Shown: piece by piece, positions 34,201-45,039 of the stretch
Layout: every line of letters starts with the position of its first letter
How positions within the stretch are numbered: position 1 is the stretch's first letter
Made by a program: the position numbers and the translations under genes
From: Adineta ricciae
Taxonomy: Eukaryota > Rotifera > Eurotatoria > Adinetida > Adinetidae
Reading direction: 5' to 3'
Length of the DNA: 64,000 nt
NCBI GenBank assembly: GCA_905250025.1
Contig: CAJNOJ010000070.1
Span: forward strand, 149,186 to 213,185
The notes under the pieces: generated by a model
What the model was told of the DNA's origin: nothing
What the model saw: only the letters and a program-made list of their open reading frames with translations
Databases searched by the model: none

Positions 34201-34643
34201 TTTTTCTGCTCGTCTTCTCCCCCTCTATTTGATAGGAATCAATTACGTCAGATCCTGTATTTGAATCTTGCATCAGTATTTTCTTTTCTTCGGTTGTCGA
34301 GCATTGAATTTGTTGGTTATTTCAGATATAACTTCACATAAAGAATACCTGTTGAATAAAACAAGAGTGAGAAAAATAGAAAATGAAACATTAAACAAGA
34401 AATCGCAAAGTCATTCATGCTTTTTTTTTTCTATGGAACAGGAGGGAAGAAAAATCTTCTATTTTTTATTTATTGTCTCAGTTTGATTCAACAATTGAGA
34501 ACAAGTGCGTTCTTTTCTCGCATGGAGGAAAAATCGATATAGTTCCTGTGAAGTGTTTTGTGCAAATGCAGTCAATGACAAATAACTGATCTAATTTGGT
34601 TTTTAGAAATAATAATGAATAATAATTATTTCAATCTTCAAGG
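31266..34643. other. Long gene-poor region
   Basis: About 3.4 kb without a supportable gene. Contains low-complexity purine/pyrimidine tracts, for example near 32930-32975 and 33590-33660, and scattered AT-rich runs. Short ORFs are of Phe/Lys/Ser-rich low-complexity type. Confidence 0.4.
33596..33660 (+). repeat. TTC/TTA microsatellite tract
   Basis: Pyrimidine-rich run dominated by CTT repeats passing into ATT repeats. It encodes the spurious Phe/Tyr or Glu/Lys-rich ORFs seen here. Confidence 0.8.
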
Positions 34644-35142
34644 ATGGTGGTGAGAAAGTGGCAATTATTTTGTATTTTCTTATGTAAGTTCGATGTTATT
34701 TGAAGAGATGAACGAACCATTTTGTTTTTATCTCCGATAGCTTTTCAATCAATAACTGTCTCGTCTATTTTGTGTTGTGTCGGTGATAATACATGTTTAG
34801 AAAAACCTATTGATTGTCCTTCGAATGTTTGTTTCAAATTAGGTAAGGAGAAAGAATTTTTCTTCGTCTCGATTCACATCTGTTGCCTCTTTTGTTTTAT
34901 TTAAAGTCTTCTTTAAAACAGCTGAAGAACGTGGTTGTATGAACGATTTAATCAAATATATGAAATTTCCCAAGTCAGGAAGCGCATCAGGTGATGATCA
35001 ATGCCAACAGTTAGATGCGCAGAATCCTGACATGTCGTTATGTAAATGTACGAGTGACCTGTGTAACTCATCAACCAAACACTTCGCATACTTAGTTCCG
35101 GTTTTGATTTCTCTCTTGTCTGTTGTTTTGAGTTTTCTTTAA
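34644..35142 (+). CDS. GPI-anchored Ly6/uPAR-like three-finger protein
   Basis: Three exons (34644-34683, 34741-34842, 34922-35142) give 120 aa. Residues 1-22 form a signal peptide (WQLFCIFLSFQSITVSS region). The mature part is Cys-rich: CC, C in NTC, C in DC, C in VC, C in RGC, C in QC, then the family's closing motif CKCTSDLCN, matching CxCxxxxCN of Ly6/three-finger proteins. A C-terminal hydrophobic tail (YLVPVLISLLSVVLSFL) after STKHF suggests GPI attachment near the Asn-Ser-Ser. Likely a cell-surface ligand-binding or receptor-modulating protein. Ly6 proteins normally carry 8-10 Cys, close to what is seen. Confidence 0.78.
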
Positions 35143-36408
35143 TGATTCATTTTCTTCATCGAATATATTTTATCATCAGTTGTTTGCTGATCTTTTACTA
35201 TTGACTTTTCTTTATTCTTTATTAATAGACAAAAAAAATATATGAAGAAGTACATTTTCTTATGGATGAACGACGAATTTCCAACTTGAGTCTCATCTGT
35301 ATTAATCGATTTGGATCTCCGATCATAATCCTTTGATACTTCTTCTTCGATACGACTTAAAGTGAGATTAATTGTTCTAAGTATCTAGAACCCGAGTAGA
35401 TAACATCGTAAAACTCGACTGCGTCTTCTTGCTGTCATAGATCTTCGTTGTGTATGACTGAAATCACTACGAATTCAATTAGAGAATTTCTCTATTGTAA
35501 TGCATTATTCGGATTGGATGAGAAAAGTTTTTTTGTTTCGTTAGAAAAATCAAGGGATTTATGACGATGACTCTTATTGTATTGTATTTCAACGAAAAAA
35601 AACCATATAACATGCTTGTTCATCTCGAATAGTATTTCCTGTGAGATTATGTGATTGAAGTGTCTATAATATTAAAAGTAAGTAGGTGTTTAATAAAATA
35701 CAATGGAGAGAAAAGATTATTTTTACATTATTTATGCACAATGTCGAATGCCAACATAGTCTGTCTTTATTTCCAATTTGATTGGGTAAAAGAACGAAAA
35801 CGGTGAGTTTCTATATTAATGAACTCATTTGGATTTGATTTCACTTGTAATTCAATATCGAAATACTGCGTACTTATACTCGATGATAAATTGAGGATCA
35901 TCAGTACCTGTAATGAAGAAAGAACATGCTCTAGGCAACAATTGTATATCAACGTGGAAAATCTTATTATGATGCTGATAAAGTTTAATGAGTACTTGTG
36001 AACACGAATAGATAGTGCAATCTCCTTCTCAATGAACTCTATATTACATATGGCTAAACAAAATTCCAACTGTACCTAATCGAAAAACGTCTCGTCACCA
36101 GCACTACCGTCTTCGATAATCAATGAAAATCTCTTCAAAATAAAAAGAAGGCAAAGATTTTCAAATGCTTTCATCCATCGTTCTAAACAACGATTTGTCA
36201 AACTAGTTTAAAGCATTTCACATTTTATCTTCAACTACTGAAACCATTACTCGTGGTTTTCTTGTCTCGCCAACTAATAGTCTATATAAATGGAACAACT
36301 TTTGAAAATACGTCATTTTCTCTTGAAATTACATCATGAGAATTGATTCAATGATTCTTTCAATCAGAAAAAGTAAGCAAAGAAAAAGGAAATTATGTCA
36401 TTCATGAG
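35143..36408. other. Intergenic gap, possible minus-strand exon fragments
   Basis: About 1.27 kb. On the minus strand an open frame at 35767-36069 and a preceding ATG near 36174 could be joined with GT...AG ends into a very short protein, but the product resembles nothing I know. I do not call a gene here. Confidence 0.3.
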
Positions 36409-36621
36409 TTATTTTCCAATATGTCGACAGTCGCAGCCGCTTGGTTCCGTGCCACATTGTTTTCCTTTCAACATGCAATAGTTCCAATAGCCACATTGAA
36501 CTGTACACCAGAAGTCCCAAGCACGTGGTTCAAGAGAATCAGCTGTTTCTGTCGGTGCACTGGTAGCCAAACAAGCTAACATGCCGAGAATGAGTACGGT
36601 GATGAGAAGAGTCGACTTCAT
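36409..36621 (-). CDS. Small secreted six-cysteine peptide
   Basis: Single exon, 70 aa. Signal peptide at residues 1-21 (MKSTLLITVLILGMLACLA), a short acidic propeptide (PTETADSLEPR, ending at a possible processing Arg), and a mature region of about 37 residues beginning AWDFWC. The six cysteines are spaced C-x3-C-x5-C-x6-C-x6-C-x-C. The spacing, with a terminal CxC, is reminiscent of disulfide-rich peptides such as antimicrobial or signalling peptides but does not match the standard defensin pattern. Function not assignable. A TATA-like element (TATATA, minus strand) near 36677 lies suitably upstream. Confidence 0.65.
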   Translation of the reverse strand: MKSTLLITVLILGMLACLATSAPTETADSLEPRAWDFWCTVQCGYWNYCMLKGKQCGTEPSGCDCRHIGK

Positions 36622-37562
36622 ATTGTAGAAAATTTCAGATCAATTGAAGAAAAGTGAATGTTTTGCAGAATTTATATATGCAATCTAAATTGGTGCGGAT
36701 CGATGGTTATTTTTGAATAAAATCAAGTGAATATTTCAAATCAAGTGCACTCATTGACTAAAAGAAAATACGTAGTTGAAATATGTATGAAAATATCACG
36801 GAGTGATACATAAATTTCAAAGCTGATTTCTATCCAAGTTCGTACGCTCATTGAAGAAGAATTAAATGAATTATGGAAATTCTTTTCACTCGTATAGGTA
36901 ATCTTCAGAACGGTTTCACAGACTGTAATATTTAAGAAGATAAGTAGGCTGTGTTTTTGAAACATAATCAGGTGAACTTAATGCATCATCAATGAGTGCT
37001 TCTTGAGACTACAGCATCAAGGACTCAATTGATTCACTTGAAATCTCTTCCGTACGATTATGCATGAGAATCTTATTCAAAAATAACCAATAGTCTCCAT
37101 ATTTAACTGTTCCCAAGCAAGCAATCTTCTTTCACTCCATAACCACTACTTCACATCATTAAACCGAAACTAGCACGTTTTTCATCTTGAGTTACAAACT
37201 AAATGGTATGATAGAAGAAATCTCAAATTTGCTTACGCTTTCATTCTTGATACAGATAGTAGATCTATACTGTTTATCAGTTACCAATATTGACTCTGTC
37301 AATATGACTTTCAGATGCAAATACGCATCATTATTCCGTATAAATTTAACTGTATTTATGCTATCGTATCGACTATCTCGATCGAACACTCACCAGAATG
37401 TTCTTCTAAAAGTAAAATGCAACACTACGCAGTCAGTGATGATTCAGTAGCAATTTATCTTTAACAAAATATAACCGATGACCTTCGACTATATAAAAAA
37501 AAACATCTATAACCGATTCAAAGTGTGAATGGTCTATTTGGCTTTTTTCATTGGAGATTTGA
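36622..37562. other. Intergenic gap, no gene seen
   Basis: About 940 bp, AT-rich; overlapping short ORFs on both strands have no family or splice support. Confidence 0.4.
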
Positions 37563-38418
37563 TTACTTCTTGGTGAAAAGACATATTTTATCACTAATTT
37601 CCAATGAATGAACAAGTCGTCCGAGTACACTTTGTTTATAAGTAGGTGATTTCGATTGAATATCGTCGATTAATTTTTTCAGATATTCAATGAACGTCGA
37701 TGATTTTAAATAACCTCCGTCATATTCAGTTAAATAACTTGTATACAGATCTTCAACCGAATAAATACCACCGGAGCGAAGAGCAGTAGGAAAGAGAATG
37801 GCTAAACTATTGATTTGTTGTATCATTCGATGCCCACCATCATCAATAATAACATCGAAACTATTAGTAAAATTTTCAGCGAACGATTGAAGAAATGATT
37901 TATCATCCTGAGATCCATAATGTATCGTTATGTTCAACTAAAAGGTTCAATTAAAAGATTCATTCGAAAGATAGTTTCCCGCATACTTGTTGACCAATTT
38001 GTTTGGACCATTTCTCACCACATTGTTTATCATATTCAATGAAATGAATATCAGCCATTGGGCCAAAGTATTCTCGCCACAATGCAGCCGAAACTCCAAC
38101 ACCCCATGCCATCCCGCATCCAAGTCCGATTTCCAGTAAACGAAAATATGTATTCCGATACTTACTTAAATAATGTTCATAGAAACGAGTGTAATGATGC
38201 AGACGTCCTTTGCTCGTGAGGTATTTGCTATCTAATTCTGTTAACGTAATTTCACTTTTCGTTGATACTGTTAAATTCTTGACGAACACTCGATTTGAAG
38301 ACGATGTTTGGTGTACCTCACTCTTCAGTATCATAACGATAATGACTACTTGTAAAACTATAATTAATAAACGACTATTGCAATATTTTCGCGATTTACG
38401 AAACGCGTTCATATTCAT
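37563..38418 (-). CDS. Membrane-anchored SAM-dependent methyltransferase-like protein
   Basis: Two exons (38418-37987, 37937-37563), 268 aa. The ATG at 38418 gives MNMNAFRKSRKYC followed by one transmembrane helix (LLIIVLQVVIIVMIL), a type II anchor, so the catalytic domain should face the Golgi/ER lumen or the outside. The domain shows the family's opening TSKGRLHHYTRFYEHYL, the SAM-binding motif I LLEIGLGCG, IHFIEYD (acidic end of strand 2), FDVIIDDGGHRM and LRSGGIYSVEDLYTSY. This order is that of the CmcI/rhamnosyl O-methyltransferase-like class. The acceptor substrate is unknown; a sugar or small secreted molecule is a guess. Confidence 0.75.
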
Positions 38419-40760
38419 CTTTTTTTCTCCTATAGAACGGATTAAATTAACCAGACTAAAAGTAAAACAAGTATATATTGAGAGTTGAAAAAGAACTTTC
38501 TCATATCTAAATGATAGCACATACCTCTTTGGTTTGAAAAGTTTATCCTATATTCAATGCTGATCAAGTGATGCAACAGGAGCACCACCATAAGGTCAAT
38601 ACCGTAGTTTATTATGGAACTACAACAAGAAAATACAGAAGTATTGCAAAATATTCTCTGTCCGGTAGAAAAAAAAACTTTTTTACCGCAATAACTTTGC
38701 ACAATGCAACTATTTCTGTTGCTTCTGAGATACAATATTTACCATTAGGATAACCAAACTTCTCCAAGCACGCGGCTCTGATGACAGAAAATACATCCGC
38801 ATAGGAATTCAGCGCATTTTTTTTCTTTTCTATTCTTTGGCACATATATAGCACAAGCTTAAACAAAGAACTTTTATCAATATCCACTTTTTCTGCAACA
38901 GACTTGTTCAAACAAATTCTACCACATCATTAGAATTCAACTGGCTCACCAATTCTCCCGTTTGTTCAAGTATTATGGTTTACGATTGCTTTTGTCGCAC
39001 ATAATTTCCACTTCTCCCTTCCCAAATACTACAAATACAACGTGATTCTCCTTAGAAAACACGGCATGTAGTCTTCCGAACATCTGACAACCATCCTACT
39101 CTAACTGCATCGATCTTCGCTATCTTTTCCTTATTTTTCATATCAATGTGTACTGTTCGTACATTCAGCCACCAATATCATTTCCTGAGACTCCCCCCGC
39201 AAACAAATCGGTTACTTTTCAAGCAAGTAGATTCAACAAGAATAATATTTTGCCAAATTTATTTTTTGATCAATAAAAACGCATTCATACAAAAACAAAA
39301 TCAAGCTTCACACACATACACATATTTCTATTCTCTTTTCCTTTCTGCTGTCAATTTTTTTCGCACCACATGACTCATTGGCTGTCATCGGACGTCCATT
39401 GTAAATGTCAATTTTCCTCTATCGTGAACATTCATTCTAAGAATTCCGTCATACAAAATTCCAATTCTAATCAAATGTCACATACATCGAGTGTGTGAAA
39501 AAAGTGATCATAAAGTTGATAAGTACATTCACAAGGAACGAAACCGTGAAAGTTCAAATACGTTGTTTCTTTTCGCCTGTTTGACAATAACCAAAAAAAC
39601 AGAATTAGTCATTTCATTGTAACCTATGAGAAAGAAAAACGAGGAAATTCGTGTTCATGTCAACAAAGCAGGACTGTGATATGAATTTTGAAAATCCGGC
39701 ACATGACACAGTCCCTTTGATGACACAAAGAATATCGTCGTCGTGTCGAGTCATGTGATTTCCATTCCACCAAAGCTGGCTGTGATATGATTTCCGTATT
39801 CTTTGACACATAATCACAACCAGTAGGCGGAATAGTTTCAATTCACAAAATCAAAAATCATTTCATTGAAATTTTCTTTTTTTTTTCAATTCATTTCTCA
39901 CGTTCAGTTGAATCGAAAAGACATTCTTTGGAAAGACAGACTAGTAAGGTGAGAAATCGTGAATCAACATCTCACTACCCATGTCTTTCATAGAAGATCT
40001 TTTCACGATAAACCCATTTACCTTATCTCGATCGAATTTTGGATGACCTTACCCGTTAGTCTTGTGTTCGGACAATGTCTGACATGCATCTTCTTTATAT
40101 AGGCACAGTGTAGAAAAAAAGAAAAAGAAGGAAATGAACGCGGACGGCAGAAATAGAGAATATATCCGACGGCCATTGTTTGTGCTTGACCTCGTCCTCC
40201 TCTCATTTCCAACAGCCAATTGGCTCAATGCCCATGAAGAAAATTTTGCTTTCCTATTTGGCATATCTCCAATTTCCTTCTTCATCTTCGTCTTCTGAAC
40301 TTTTTCTCGCATCTCATTCCTTCTTTCTGTTTTATTCTCCCTGTCTCTCTCCTCTCGTTCTCATTTTTTTCTCTTCTTGTATATGCTAGCAACCGACGGG
40401 CATATGTGTCAAAAATGACAGAGATGGGAGGAATGGTGGCGCCCGTCGACGGTCACATGAGAAAGAAAAACAATTAGAATTCAATGTGTTCGATCAGACA
40501 GCCGAACTAAGTGAAAGGCACATGGCAAATATTTAGATGAAACGAACTAAGAGGAAAAACGCGAAATTGATGTTAGAGAAAAAGTAATACAGCTACTGGC
40601 GACATCACATCCATCTGTTAGATATTGCATGAAGATGAGATATACAAACATTACATATTTAAATCGATTAGCGATGTGATGAAATTTTCTAAAAGAAATG
40701 CAAAAATAAAACAAACATTGCCGGATATGAACATGAATGCTATATTGTTAGAAGAAAAAG
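38419..40760. other. Intergenic gap, no gene seen
   Basis: About 2.3 kb between two minus-strand genes. AT-rich with pyrimidine-rich tracts near 40250-40380. Short ORFs on both strands lack family resemblance. One minus-strand frame at 38612-38911 begins with a plausible Met but shows no domain. Confidence 0.35.
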
Positions 40761-41939
40761 TTAAGTGTTCAATTTTTGATCGAATTTCGTTTGAATCCAT
40801 TGACGAATATTTTCTAATGTACGTCTCGCTTCAGGAAAATAACCAAAGAACATTGGGTAAACGTGCATTAAATGTTCACCTTCTTCGAAAGTAACATCCA
40901 CCTTGGCTTCTTTAGCTTTGGCGAAAACTTTTCTGGAATCATCTTCTAACGTTTCGGCTGTACCAACATTGATAAATAGAGATGGAAATCCTTCGAATGA
41001 ACCGAATAATGGACTAACAGAGTGATGATCGGCTGACAACTGCGAAGCATTCGAACCGAGCAGTTGTTCTATCAGCCATTCTTTCTGGTCGAAACGAAGC
41101 ATAACATCCTTGTCTTTGTTTCGTGTATAACTCTCACTAGAAATGGATATATCAGCCCATGGTGAAAGAACGATAACACCACGTGGTAGAGGTAGTTGTT
41201 GAGTCAGTAGAGCTTGAGTTGTCAATAGAGAAAGACCGCCACCGGCTGAATCGCCCATGATCATAATTTGTGATGAAGAAACGCCCTGGTTAAGAATTGC
41301 TCGATATATAGCCACTGCATCTTCTATTGCAGCTGGTAATGTATGTTCAGGACACAGGCGATATTCCAAATGAAGTACTGTCATATTGAAAAGTTGTGAG
41401 AGATAACATTCAAATCCACGATAGGCTATCGAGTGCAAAGCATATTTTCTTTTCAATTCTATGATGAATCACTTACTTTCGATATCACCGAATACATATC
41501 CTCCACCGTGAAAGTACAGTAGAAGTTTATCGATTTTCTTCTGAAAAGTTCTCGGCGGATGATTTATCCAAAATCCATCAGTCGAATGTTGATTATGAAC
41601 AAACACTTCTTTGTCAATTTGACACTCTGATGGTTTGGGGCTGACGTTATTCGAACGAACATGTAAACGTAAAAGTTTAATAGCTTGACTGGGATCTGCA
41701 TATAGATGATCAGCGAGCAATGGTCGAAGACGTAGTAGCGTTTCGAAAGCTCGATACTCGGCGGTTAAATGAGGTCGATCTGGATCTGATGCAAACGAAT
41801 ATCGAAATGTTAACAGTGAATGAGCCACACGAGCACGGAGATACGGATAGTCTGTCGAACCGTATCTCAACGGAATGGCAATAGCAACAATTAAGACAAC
41901 AACAACAACTGATTTTAGCAATCCAGTTAAGAATGACAT
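40761..41939 (-). CDS. AADAC/hormone-sensitive-lipase-type membrane esterase, copy 1
   Basis: Two exons (41939-41477, 41425-40761), 375 aa. Starts MSFLTGLLKS with an N-terminal signal anchor (VVVVVLIVAIAIPL), so the enzyme is expected in the ER lumen. Oxyanion motif HGGGYV, the conserved EYRLCPEH segment, nucleophile elbow GDSAGGG, acid in ETLEDDSRK and base in EHLMHVYPMF give a complete serine-hydrolase set of the HSL/AADAC family. Likely deacetylates or hydrolyses neutral lipids or xenobiotic esters. It is the downstream member of a tandem minus-strand pair with the gene at 42465; intron position and phase are identical, showing gene duplication. Confidence 0.9.
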
Positions 41940-42464
41940 TTTTTTCTCGAAAAACAATGAAAGATTGTTCTTTCTTATATTTATTGTCTTTGTTTGTCTG
42001 ATAACAGATGCACTACGTGGTTTACTTCTTATCATTTTGATGTTTTACATCACATGGTATCTACTTGAGAACGACCGAATCGTCTTTTCTCTACGAACCT
42101 TTATCAATGGAAAAGATTGAATCTGTTTGGTCAATCAACCATAAAAATCAAATATTTGATTTATTTTTATGATTATTAACTGCGCAATTATCATCGGTGT
42201 CTAATCATGATCGTTAAGGCATGTGCTATGAGTATTTCTTTTTCTTTCCTCTGGTTAACGCCCTTTTCGTATTACCTATTCATACGAAAAAAACAGGCGA
42301 TGAAAAAAAAAGGCAATAATATGTTTGTTATATAATTAGAATGTATGAAGAGTATGGGTCAATATCTTTTATTGGTTATTCAATCATTTTATGAATACAA
42401 TTGCACCGAGAGAAAAATAACGACATTTAGAAAAAAAAGAAGCAAAGTTTATTGGTGGATGATA
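41940..42464. other. Intergenic gap between tandem lipase genes
   Basis: About 525 bp. An AATAAA-type poly(A) signal for the upstream (right-hand) gene is expected here on the minus strand. No other feature seen. Confidence 0.35.
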
Positions 42465-43635
42465 TCATTTCGTAAATACTGTTTGCACCCACCGTTTCAT
42501 ATTGTTCAAGGTAGTTTGTGCCTCAGGAAAATAAGAAAAGAACATTGGATAATCGTGCATGAGATGTGCACCTAGTTCTATCGTGACGTTAACACCTGCC
42601 TCTTGAGCTTTCTTGGCAACTTGTCTTGAATCGTCTTCTAACAATTCTGCTGTACCCACATTAACATACATTGATGGAAATCCTTGAAAAGATCCATGCA
42701 ATGGACTAAGGTTGGGATCAACATACGAATCAGATGAATGATCTCTGCCAAGCAATAATGAAAGAATCCATCTGAAATTGTCGATGTCGGCAACGATATC
42801 CATATCGCGGTTGCGTTTGTAACTTTCGCCTGATGTAGAGAGATCAGCCCATGGTGAGAGAACCATAACACCACGAGGCACAGGAAGTTGACGATTGATC
42901 AATCCTTGAATTGTGAGCAAAGTAAGACCACCACCAGCTGAATCACCCATGACGATCAATTGTGAGGGTGAAACATCGTTCTGAAGAAGCTTACGATAGA
43001 CTGTGATCGTATCTTCAACACCAGCAGGGTATTGATGTTCAGGACTGAGGTGATATTCAACAAAAAGAACGGTTATATTGAAAGCGCGAGAGAGATGACA
43101 GACGAATCCACCATATTCTGAAAGAGTCAGAGAAGGATTCAAGTAGAATAAAATAAGTGGGCTGCTTACTTTGAATGTTACCGGCAACGAATCCACCGCC
43201 GTGAACATAGATCAGTATTTTGTCCGAGTTCTTTTGGAGTTTGTATTGGTGATGTTGAACCCAGAAAGCATCTACTGATCGCCCGTTATATTGAAATACT
43301 TCTTTATCAAGTTGACATTGAGATGGCATAGGAATAATAACATCAAATGCGAAGTTATCTCGTAATTCTTGGACCACAGCAACTGGATCTGCCGATGAAT
43401 CGATCTTGGCAACTGGTTTTAGACGAATCAAGTTTTCGAATGCGCGATACTCAGCACTGAGTGTTGGTCGAAGGTGATCCGTGAGTAGTTGATGCTTCAT
43501 GATCAGTATTGAATGTAAACATCGCAGTGTCAGATGTTGATAGTCCGTAGTTCCATATCGTATCGGAATTGCCACAGCCAACAGGACGACAAGCAGGAAA
43601 AGCTTCTTTACAACACTGAACGTTCCCTTCTGCAT
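42465..43635 (-). CDS. AADAC/hormone-sensitive-lipase-type membrane esterase, copy 2
   Basis: Two exons (43635-43170, 43117-42465), 372 aa. N-terminal anchor LFLLVVLLAVAIPIRYG is followed by the same TTDYQHL...LSAEYRAFENLIRL segment as copy 1. Oxyanion motif HGGGFV, EYHLSPEH, GDSAGGG nucleophile, acid in ELLEDDSRQ and base in AHLMHDYPMF are intact. It is clearly paralogous to copy 1 along its whole length (for example VLSPWAD, GSF.GFPS, YPMFF.YFPEA) but diverged enough for different substrates. A third, broken copy lies 545 bp upstream. Confidence 0.9.
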
Positions 43636-44179
43636 CGATCTTGTGGGATTTCGTCTAGAAATGATTGATCATCATTGTGGAATACATACAGGAAACTAGT
43701 TTATTTACACTTACTTTTTAGGTAAAAAATATATATTTCTTATGCAATATGAATGGCTCCATATATACTGAGTTGCTCAAGGCCATCGCATCGAGTACCC
43801 TTCTTACATGTAGATATTGCAAAAGCATGATAAGCTGTGGGTGTAGATATTTTGGCAAGCTAGCTGCTCGATTAGGGCGGTAGCGTTCGACACACTTGAC
43901 TGATATTTTTCCTCTTGACATTTTCATATTCATAATTATTGTCTGATTTATCTACATATTATCACCATATCGAAAATGTTTATGCAATGACAGCGAGAAA
44001 AAGGTTAATTTGGTACGAAAAATAGATAAAATGAATGAGTTCGGAAGTGAATATTCGCACGTTTCCATTGTGCTTCCCAAGAACAAAGATAAAACATCGA
44101 ATAAACATGTAACACACGTAAATCGCTCGCACAGATGATATGAACACTTGCATATATTATGTTTTCGTTGTAACTCGAT
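43636..44179. other. Intergenic gap
   Basis: About 540 bp; should include the promoter of lipase copy 2. No recognisable lipase C-terminal remnant or other coding sequence seen. Confidence 0.35.
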
Positions 44180-44442
44180 TTAAATTGTCTTTACTACGCC
44201 CTCAGTGCCAGTATTGATATATGACAAGACATCAACACTAGAGTTAGCAATACAACGATCACCAGGCGCCAAAAGAGAAACAGAGACAACCAATGAAGGC
44301 GGAATTTGATGGCTGATCAGGCCTTGAATTGTAAGAAGAGATAAACTAGTATTAGTGGATTCATCCATAATGAATAACTGAGAAGATGGTATTTTCTCAT
44401 GGACTACTGTACGATAATTCTATGACAGCATCTTCTACAGCT
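44180..44442 (-). pseudogene. Decayed third AADAC/HSL-type lipase copy (internal fragment)
   Basis: On the minus strand a fragment matches the middle of the two neighbouring lipases: AVEDAV, then after a one-base frame change YRTVVHEKIPSSQL, then LSLLTIQGLISHQIPP. These equal GVEDTI...YRKLL...SPSQL and LTLLTIQGLINRQLPV of copy 2. The nucleophile motif GDSAGGG is replaced by MDESTNT, so the catalytic Ser context is gone. Neither the oxyanion region nor the acid/base region is present. A dead tandem duplicate. Confidence 0.7.
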
Positions 44443-45039
44443 GATGTTGAGGAGCAAAGCTTTTTATTAGAAATCAGCGTATGTAGAATAGTGATGCATT
44501 CAATCTGATTTTCGATTTTCTCGTTACAGACGCAAAATGCGTGGCTGACTCATAGCTAATTCATACGTATGCTTTCAGTGTAGTATGTCGTTCGATAAGG
44601 ACATTTTTTTCCTACATCATTGAATATATATATGAACGTAATTAAGTCGATGTCTCTATCAAATACTTTGTGACTCATCCTCAATGGATGTCAAAGCCTC
44701 ATCGGGCTTCGTAATTATGCGTTTTTTGGGTATGGGAACAGTTGTTGTCCATTGGCAACGATATATTTTTTCATTGTCGGCTTCATTCGTAACTGTAATA
44801 CGATGTTTCTCTGTAGTCTGTATGACTCAGCAAATACGTATCTGTGGTGTGAAAAATAAACTACGTAGATAATTTAAATTTGACGATTGTTAAGATTGAT
44901 TACATTGAATTTTAATAGGAGAAAACTATTACTCTTATCATATCAGGTATTTCACATTTCTCTCTTTCATCTCTATCAACAAGATGTTTGAAAGCAAAAC
45001 GAGACGATTCATTTTCTTGTTTTTTCGAATCCATTTGTG
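44443..45039. other. Intergenic gap
   Basis: About 600 bp between the lipase fragment and the matrixin/NAPE-PLD gene. No further lipase remnant or coding sequence recognised. Confidence 0.35.

Noticed and set aside
31266..34643. Search for CRISPR, transposon ends or telomeric repeats in the gene-poor region
   Set aside because: No spaced direct repeats, transposase/reverse transcriptase frames or telomere-like arrays seen by eye.
35767..36069. 100-codon minus-strand ORF
   Set aside because: A possible short spliced product can be drawn but matches nothing and has competing frames; not supported enough for a gene call.
43718..43933. 71-codon minus-strand ORF upstream of lipase copy 2
   Set aside because: No domain, no similarity to the lipase N terminus, likely chance.
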